Below the pieces are notes generated by a model. That model ran no database searches. It worked only from the letters and a program-made list of their open reading frames with translations, and was not told the DNA's origin. A stretch of DNA of 64,000 bases. Source: Alphaproteobacteria bacterium 32-64-14. Lineage in GTDB: Bacteria; Pseudomonadota; Alphaproteobacteria; Caulobacterales; Hyphomonadaceae. Shown here in pieces: positions 59,038 to 64,000 of this stretch (the first letter of the stretch is position 1; the number at the start of each line of letters is the position of its first letter). The translations under genes and the position numbers were made by a program. Where the stretch lies: positions 1 through 64,000 of the forward strand of contig NCEM01000005.1 of assembly GCA_002280725.1 (NCBI GenBank). The letters are read 5' to 3'.

Positions 59038-60012
59038 ATGGCAATGCTCTCCGTTCTCGATCTAGCCCCGGTAGTCGAAGGCTCCACCACGCGGGAGGCG
59101 TTGCAGAACAGCCTCGATCTGGCCCGCCATGCAGAGAAGCTGGGCTACAATCGCTTCTGGCTGGCCGAGCATCACAACATGCCCGGTATCGCCAGCGCAG
59201 CGACGGCCGTGGTGATCGCGCATGTGGCGGCGGGCACATCCACCATCCGCGTCGGGGCAGGCGGCATCATGCTACCCAACCACGCGCCGCTGATGGTGGC
59301 CGAGGCGTTCGGCACGCTGGCCGAGCTTCATCCTGGGCGCGTCGATCTCGGGCTTGGCCGCGCGCCGGGAACGGATCAGGCGACCATGCGCGCCCTGCGG
59401 CGCTACATGGGCGGCGCGGACAGTTTCCCGCAGGATGTGCAGGAGCTGCTTGGCTGGTTCGATCCGGTCGTGCCGGGGCAGACCGTGCAGGCCGTGCCGG
59501 GCGCCGGCGCCGATGTCGATGTGTGGATCCTCGGCTCATCGCTGTTCGGCGCGCAGCTGGCTGCTCACCTCGGGCTGCCTTACGCCTTCGCTTCGCACTT
59601 CGCGCCCGGCGACATGATGGGCGCGATCCAGATTTACCGCGAGCGCTTCAAGCCATCGCCCCGGCTGCAGGAGCCGTATGTGATGCTCGGCCTCAACGTG
59701 ATCGCGGCGGAGACGGATGAGGAAGCCAAGCTGCTCTTCACGTCGATCCAGCAGGCCTTCGCAAACCTGCGGCTTGGCCGCCCCGGCAAGATGCCGCCGC
59801 CGAAGGCTGACCTTAAGCTCGATCCGATGGTCGAGAGCGGCATCCTGCAGGCGTTGTCATGCTCGGTCGTCGGTGGGCCTGCGAAAGTGAAGCAGGGCAT
59901 CGCCGATTTCGTGGCGCAGACCGGCGCCGACGAACTCATGGTCACCGGCTCAGTGTGGGATCACGCCAAGCGGCTGCGCTCGTTCGAGATCGCTGCGCAG
60001 AGTATCGGCTAG
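59038..60012 (+). CDS. LLM-class flavin-dependent oxidoreductase (luciferase-like)
   Basis: A 324-residue TIM-barrel flavin monooxygenase of the bacterial luciferase family. [20 protein letters not shown] at the start, then [20 protein letters not shown] with [49 protein letters not shown], and [10 protein letters not shown] are characteristic of the alkanal monooxygenase-like LLM group (limB/YhbW type). It needs reduced FMN from a partner reductase; substrate unknown. ATG 59044 is an alternative start. Confidence 0.92.
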   Translation: MAMLSVLDLAPVVEGSTTREALQNSLDLARHAEKLGYNRFWLAEHHNMPGIASAATAVVIAHVAAGTSTIRVGAGGIMLPNHAPLMVAEAFGTLAELHPGRVDLGLGRAPGTDQATMRALRRYMGGADSFPQDVQELLGWFDPVVPGQTVQAVPGAGADVDVWILGSSLFGAQLAAHLGLPYAFASHFAPGDMMGAIQIYRERFKPSPRLQEPYVMLGLNVIAAETDEEAKLLFTSIQQAFANLRLGRPGKMPPPKADLKLDPMVESGILQALSCSVVGGPAKVKQGIADFVAQTGADELMVTGSVWDHAKRLRSFEIAAQSIG

Positions 60013-60014
60013 TT

Positions 60015-60049
60015 TCTGGACTGCCGGGCAGGGGCCCCGGCGGTCCAGA
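60015..60049. repeat. Palindromic terminator-like repeat, relative of 24004-24101
   Basis: Arms of 14 bp (60015-60028 and 60036-60049) with one G-U and a 7-base loop; the right arm matches the right arm of the larger repeat at 24077-24101 (CCCGGCGGTCCAGAG shared). It lies between convergent genes, 3 bp past one stop and 2 bp before the other. Confidence 0.8.
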
Positions 60050-60051
60050 GA

Positions 60052-62550
60052 TTACCGCGCGTCGCGCTTTGGCTTCCCGCGGAACGGCTTGCTGCCGCCG
60101 GGCTTGTCGAAAGCGCGGAAGGGCTTGTCGCTCCGGAACTTCTCGCCACCGCGCGGCGCGGACGGGTTGCCATCGGCTTTCGGTCCACGCGGCTTGAAGG
60201 ATTTCCCGCCCGGTTTGTCGCCGAACTTGCGGAAGGGCTTGTCGCCGTCAGCGCGAGGTGCGCGGGGCTTAAAGCCCTCGGTCGCGCGGTCGCCTTCGGC
60301 GCGCGGAGCCCGCGGTTTGAAGCCTTCGGATTTGCGATCGCCATCGCGGGTGCGGCGTTCGCCGAACGGCGGCTTGGGTCCACGAACGGGCCGCTGGTCA
60401 GCTTCCGGCGACCAGGCGCGCTTCGGCTTGTCCTCTGACTCCGGCGTCACAGGCGCGATCTTGCCATCGGCGCGGGCGGCGTCGCGGCGGGCCTTGCGGT
60501 TGAGACCGCTCGGATGAAGGTGCGGCGGCGCTGACGGCGAAGCAACTTCGCCCGTTCCCAGTGCAGCGTAGACCGGATCGGCGGCAAGCTTGGCGCGCTC
60601 GTTATCGCGCTGCTGATGGCGGGCCGCGCGGGCTTCATCACGGGCAGACGGTTTGAAGTCTTCGCGGGGCGGACGCGCATCGGCGCGCGGCTCGCGCTTG
60701 GGGCGGTCGCCGTATTCGCGCTTCTCGCGCGGCGGACGATCGCCAAAGTCGCGCTTGGGACGGTCTTCACGCGGCGCACGATCAGCTCGGGGGCCATCGC
60801 CATCGCGGCGGGCGCGCATCGGATGCACACTGTCGCTCGGGCCAGGCGCGGTCGTGGGCTCGATCTGGATCTTGTCGTCTTGCGTGTCGCGCACGGCGAT
60901 CGCGAAGGCTTCGGCGGCGTGACCGACGATCTCGAACTTGGTTTCGTCCGGGAAAATCCGGATCGGGCCGATCTCGGCCTTGGTGATGTGACCGACGCGG
61001 CAGATCAGCGGCAGGATCCACTTCGGATCGGCATTGCGTTGGCGGCCGACATTGAGACGGAACCAAACGCCATCGCCTTCGGACGCTGCAAAGCCACGCT
61101 CAGCGCGCGCGCGTGGAGCCGGACGGTCGCCGAAATCTCTGCCACCGGAGTCGCGGACGCTGGAGTCTCTCGGGCCCGTTGCGCCGCTCTGGCGCTCGAA
61201 TGTCTGCGCGTTGCGCATGCGGCCATCGTCAGACACGTCTTCCGGCTCGGGCAGCTCGTTGCGGAGCAGGCCGATCAGGGCGGCGGCTAGCTGTTGCGCT
61301 GGGATGCGCTCGGCCAGCTGGTTGACGATGTCCTGATCTTCATCCGTGACGGTGGCGTTGAGAGCCGGGTGGCCGAGAAGGCGCTGGCGATCCTGCTCGC
61401 GGATTTCGTGGGAGGTCGGCGGCCCGCTCCAGGTCGCGTCGATGTTGGCGGAGCGGAGCACTTCCTCGGTGCGGCGGCGCTTGGTGTGCGTGACGAGCAG
61501 GACTGACGTGCCCTTCTTGCCCGCGCGGCCCGTGCGGCCGGAGCGGTGGAGCAGCGTTGCCTTGTTGGTGGGCAGGTCGGCATGGATGACGAGGCCAAGA
61601 TCCGGCAGGTCGAGGCCGCGCGCGGCGACGTCGGTCGCAACGCAAACCTTGGCGTGACCATCGCGCAGCGACTGCAGCGCGTCGTTACGCTCGCGCTGAT
61701 TCATTTCGCCCGACAGGCCCACGGCGTGGAAACCACGCTCGCGCAGGCTGGCGTGCAGGTGGCGAACAGCTTCGCGTGTGGCGCAGAAGACGAGCGCGCC
61801 GCCAGCTTCGAAGTAACGCAACACGTTGACGACCGCGCGTTCGGTGTCGCCCGGAGAGACGCGCATGGCGCGATAGTCGATGTCGCCGTGCGGCTCGGTG
61901 GAACTCGTGGTGTCGATGCGAACCGCATCGCGCTGATAGTTCTTCGCCAGCATGGCGATGCCGCGCGCAATGGTGGCCGAGAACAGCAGCGTACGGCGTG
62001 TGTCGGCCGGGGTCGCATCGAGCAACTGTTCAAGTTCTTCGCGGAAGCCAAGATCAAGCATCTCGTCGGCTTCATCGAGCACGGCGACCTGCAGCGCCGA
62101 GAGATCAAGGAAGCCGCGCGTCAGGTGATCGCACAGACGTCCTGGCGTACCGATCACGATGTGGGCGCCGCGCGAAAGCTGTTGCTGCTCGGTGCGCACG
62201 CTCATGCCGCCGACGCACTGGACGATGCGGGCGTTGGTATCTGCATAAAGCCATTCGAATTCGCGGCTGATCTGCATGGCGAGTTCGCGCGTCGGCGCGA
62301 TGATCAGCGCCATCGGCTGCTGGCCCGGCGCGCCAAAGCGCTGCTGGTTACCGAGGAGCGAAGAGGCAAGCGCCAGGCCGAAGGCCACCGTCTTGCCCGA
62401 TCCGGTCTGGGCCGAGACCAGCATGTCTGCATTCGGACGGTCGGCGTTCTGGTCGGCCTCGACAACGGCAAGCTGAACCGGGGTCGGCTCGGCATAGCCA
62501 CGCGCAGCAAGAGCGCGGTCGAGCGCGGGGTGTACGGCTGGGAAGGGCAT
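60052..62550 (-). CDS. DEAD-box RNA helicase with DbpA-type RNA-binding domain
   Basis: An 832-residue helicase. RecA domain 1: PTPVQLAVVEA (Q motif), AQTGSGKT (47-54), PTRELA, GTPGRL, VLDEADEMLD, SAT; domain 2: VATDVAARGLDLPDL and HRSGRTGRAGKKG. A DbpA-like domain (WFRLNVGRQRNADPKWILPL, near residues 485-550, with FEIV) follows. The last 270 residues are disordered, rich in R, D, P, K and G, with repeats such as EGFKPRAPRA. It likely remodels structured RNA, perhaps ribosomal. Start ATG 62550 has no clear Shine-Dalgarno. Confidence 0.92.
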   Translation of the reverse strand: MPFPAVHPALDRALAARGYAEPTPVQLAVVEADQNADRPNADMLVSAQTGSGKTVAFGLALASSLLGNQQRFGAPGQQPMALIIAPTRELAMQISREFEWLYADTNARIVQCVGGMSVRTEQQQLSRGAHIVIGTPGRLCDHLTRGFLDLSALQVAVLDEADEMLDLGFREELEQLLDATPADTRRTLLFSATIARGIAMLAKNYQRDAVRIDTTSSTEPHGDIDYRAMRVSPGDTERAVVNVLRYFEAGGALVFCATREAVRHLHASLRERGFHAVGLSGEMNQRERNDALQSLRDGHAKVCVATDVAARGLDLPDLGLVIHADLPTNKATLLHRSGRTGRAGKKGTSVLLVTHTKRRRTEEVLRSANIDATWSGPPTSHEIREQDRQRLLGHPALNATVTDEDQDIVNQLAERIPAQQLAAALIGLLRNELPEPEDVSDDGRMRNAQTFERQSGATGPRDSSVRDSGGRDFGDRPAPRARAERGFAASEGDGVWFRLNVGRQRNADPKWILPLICRVGHITKAEIGPIRIFPDETKFEIVGHAAEAFAIAVRDTQDDKIQIEPTTAPGPSDSVHPMRARRDGDGPRADRAPREDRPKRDFGDRPPREKREYGDRPKREPRADARPPREDFKPSARDEARAARHQQRDNERAKLAADPVYAALGTGEVASPSAPPHLHPSGLNRKARRDAARADGKIAPVTPESEDKPKRAWSPEADQRPVRGPKPPFGERRTRDGDRKSEGFKPRAPRAEGDRATEGFKPRAPRADGDKPFRKFGDKPGGKSFKPRGPKADGNPSAPRGGEKFRSDKPFRAFDKPGGSKPFRGKPKRDAR

Positions 62551-62686
62551 GAATCGGATCGTTTCGTTGGGCGGGCCGTCCCAGGTGCGGGAAACAGGTC
62601 GCAGGGGGAGGCCGGGTCTGGCGGGGCTGCCATACAGCAATTGTGGATAAATACCAGCGGCGTCGGCAGGACAGGGCCTGCCAGCG

Positions 62687-63385
62687 TCAAACAACCGCGC
62701 CGAAGAGTTGGCCGATCCCTGCCGTCACGGCCATGGCGATGGCGCCCCAGAAGACGACACGGATAACAGGTCTCAACGGCCTCGCCCGGCCAGCCCAGGC
62801 GCCGAGGTAACCCAGCACGGCCAGGAAGATCAGAGAGGCGCCGCCGACATACCAAGCAAGCTGCACGTGCGGGGCGAGCAGGGCGGCGGTGAGCGGCAGA
62901 GCCGCACCGACCGCGAACGAGAAGGCCGAGGCGATGGCGGCCTGGATCGGTCTGGCTTCAGTAAGCTCGGAGATGCCCAGCTCGGCTCGCGCATGCGCCT
63001 GCAGCGCATCCTTCGCGCTCAGCTGGTCCGCCACCTGCGCCGCCAGTTCGGGCGAGAGGCCGCTGCTGATATAGATGTTCTTCAGTTCCTCGCGTTCGAA
63101 CTCCGGCATCTCGGCAAGCTCGCGTTTCTCGCGCGTGAGGTCGGCCTTCTCGGCGTCGCCTTGTGATGAGACGGAGACGTATTCGCCTGCGGCCATCGAA
63201 AGCGCGCCTGCGATCAGCGCAGCCGTGCCCGACACCATGATGGCGTTGCGATCCGCACTCGCGGCGGCGACGCCGACGATCAGGCTGGCAGTGGAGATGA
63301 TCCCGTCATTCGCGCCCAGCACGGCGGCGCGCAGCCAGCCGATCCGTTCGACAGCGTGCTGTTCGATATGTTTGCTGCGAGCCAT
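62687..63385 (-). CDS. VIT/CCC1 family iron/manganese transporter
   Basis: A 232-residue VIT1/CCC1-like protein: HIEQHAVERIGWLRAAVLGA and NDGIISTASLIVGVAAAS are the standard start, then AALIAGALSMAAGEYVSVSS with QGDAEKADL, and a cytosolic metal-binding helical hairpin (about 80-140) LAQHARAELGI-like, followed by three helices (about 148-168, 175-196, 207-229). Five helices in total, as in CCC1. It exports or stores Fe2+ or Mn2+ at the inner membrane. ATG 63385; the TM pattern is complete. Tail to tail relation with no overlap to the DEAD-box gene upstream region. Confidence 0.9.
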   Translation of the reverse strand: MARSKHIEQHAVERIGWLRAAVLGANDGIISTASLIVGVAAASADRNAIMVSGTAALIAGALSMAAGEYVSVSSQGDAEKADLTREKRELAEMPEFEREELKNIYISSGLSPELAAQVADQLSAKDALQAHARAELGISELTEARPIQAAIASAFSFAVGAALPLTAALLAPHVQLAWYVGGASLIFLAVLGYLGAWAGRARPLRPVIRVVFWGAIAMAVTAGIGQLFGAVV

Positions 63386-63455
63386 GGACCACGACGCCCT
63401 GTTCGCGCTCAGCCTGATGCGAGCAGGCAGTTGGCGCATTGCGATAGATCAGCGA

Positions 63456-63968
63456 CTACTGGACCTCGTCCGAGTCCCAGACGCCGCGCACAGCGATATC
63501 GGCCTCGACGCCGACATTGTACCAGGCCAGCCGGTCCTTCGAGGCGTTGACGATGACGAAGTGCTCGTGCGGCCGCGTCGCGATCGTCAGCTGGCTACGG
63601 ATCTGTTGGATCGTCTGCTTGGAGCGCAGCACCCACATGTCGCCGGCCGCGCGGGTCATCTTGCCGGCGTCGCGCAGCACGCGCTCGAAACGGTCGTTGC
63701 CGGCGAGCAGGCGCGCGGCGATGAAATAATTGCAGACCGGAACCTCGGTCTCGCCCGTATCAAGCCGCGGGTCGCCGAACTTGCGCTTCTTCGGTCCCTT
63801 GAAGTCCCAGCGCAGGTTGGGGTGGTGGTCGGCGCGGTGGTAATCGGCGTCGTTTCCGCAGGCGATGAACGAGCCCGCCTGGACGCGGCCTTCCTTGAGA
63901 AAGTCGATCAGGCGCGAGCGCGGGTAAGGCCCGTATTCCTGCTCGCCGATCTTGATGCGCCATTTCAC
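63456..63968 (-). CDS. GYF-like domain hypothetical protein
   Basis: A 170-residue protein reading MKWRIKIGEQEYGPYPRSRL, then IDFLKEGRVQAGSFIACGND, a pattern like GYF_2/DUF4339 domains (YGPY with following L..G.....), where the domain would bind proline-rich ligands. The second half (NYFIAARLLAGNDRFERVLR to the end VWDSDEVQ) has no known motif. The start is GTG 63968; the ATG at 63963 is out of frame. No signal peptide. The gene ends 71 bp before the VIT gene on the same strand. Confidence 0.65.
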   Translation of the reverse strand: MKWRIKIGEQEYGPYPRSRLIDFLKEGRVQAGSFIACGNDADYHRADHHPNLRWDFKGPKKRKFGDPRLDTGETEVPVCNYFIAARLLAGNDRFERVLRDAGKMTRAAGDMWVLRSKQTIQQIRSQLTIATRPHEHFVIVNASKDRLAWYNVGVEADIAVRGVWDSDEVQ

Positions 63969-64000
63969 GCTTTCGAAGGGCGGCGGCGCAGCCTCCTCCC

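Noticed and set aside
60616..62766. Long plus-strand frames opposite the DEAD-box helicase
   Set aside because: Antisense shadows of a strongly supported helicase with all motifs.
1..64000. CRISPR array or prophage
   Set aside because: No regularly spaced direct repeats and no phage structural or integrase genes were found on reading both strands.

Overview
The window looks like one long piece of an alphaproteobacterial chromosome with a foreign-looking start. From about position 813 onward the DNA is GC-rich and tightly packed. Gene content fits a marine or freshwater Caulobacterales/Hyphomonadaceae-type organism: a polyhydroxybutyrate module (phaC, phaR, phasin, hydroxybutyrate dehydrogenase), an Usg-family protein, a TonB-dependent receptor, many secreted or lipid-anchored hydrolases, and short palindromic repeats typical of alphaproteobacterial intergenic DNA. 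The family assignment is inference from gene content. I see no rRNA, tRNA, CRISPR array or phage block.

Layout. 1-812: lower-GC DNA with one ORF that does not look bacterial, joined abruptly to the 3' remnant of a MmeI/type IIG-like DNA methyltransferase that also carries an internal deletion. 1346-4558: secreted esterase, small hypothetical, Usg-like protein, and a minus-strand TraB/GumN - membrane protein - XRE regulator operon. 4699-6773: a complete IS1595-type element with inverted repeats, a 6-bp target duplication, transposase and two passenger genes, inserted between two TraB/GumN paralogs. 7920-19602: GIY-YIG protein, a pair of palindromic repeats, Tex, SnoaL-like protein, large M28 membrane peptidase, ClC channel, YWTD-repeat lipoprotein, zinc-ribbon protein, HTH protein, M20 peptidase and a secreted protein. 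20215-25369: TonB-dependent receptor, TauE/SafE permease, M19 dipeptidase lipoprotein. 25593-29753: outer-membrane barrel, then a PepSY - DUF2271 - DUF4198 - ApbE cluster behind a Fur-box-like palindrome.

30096-35054 is the PHB module (phasin, FtsW-like membrane protein, phaC, alpha/beta hydrolase, phaR), completed by bdhA at 40904-41680. 35065-42708 holds a penicillin-acylase-like lipoprotein, a head-to-head Mur ligase/LD-carboxypeptidase pair that fits peptidoglycan recycling, an O-acyltransferase and a second M28 peptidase. 43589-48396 is a translationally coupled operon of three coiled-coil proteins of unknown function plus a phytase/esterase-like propeller protein, facing a Tat-exported PhoD phosphatase. 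50068-63968: DUF1993 protein, membrane protein, cyclophilin lipoprotein, glycine-zipper lipoprotein, cytochrome P450, NERD-helicase, PhoH, gamma carbonic anhydrase, a 43-residue secreted mini-protein, a hypothetical protein, LLM oxidoreductase, DEAD-box helicase with a DbpA-type RNA-binding domain, a VIT-family transporter and a GYF-like protein.

The strongest candidates for under-described biology are the three-gene coiled-coil operon (43589-47273), the putative flavinylated iron-reduction cluster with a predicted FMN-acceptor threonine in the DUF2271 protein, the palindromic repeat that has become coding sequence inside apbE, the IS1595 element with passengers, and the chimeric left end, which may be an assembly artefact. 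All calls come from reading the sequence; no database search was run.
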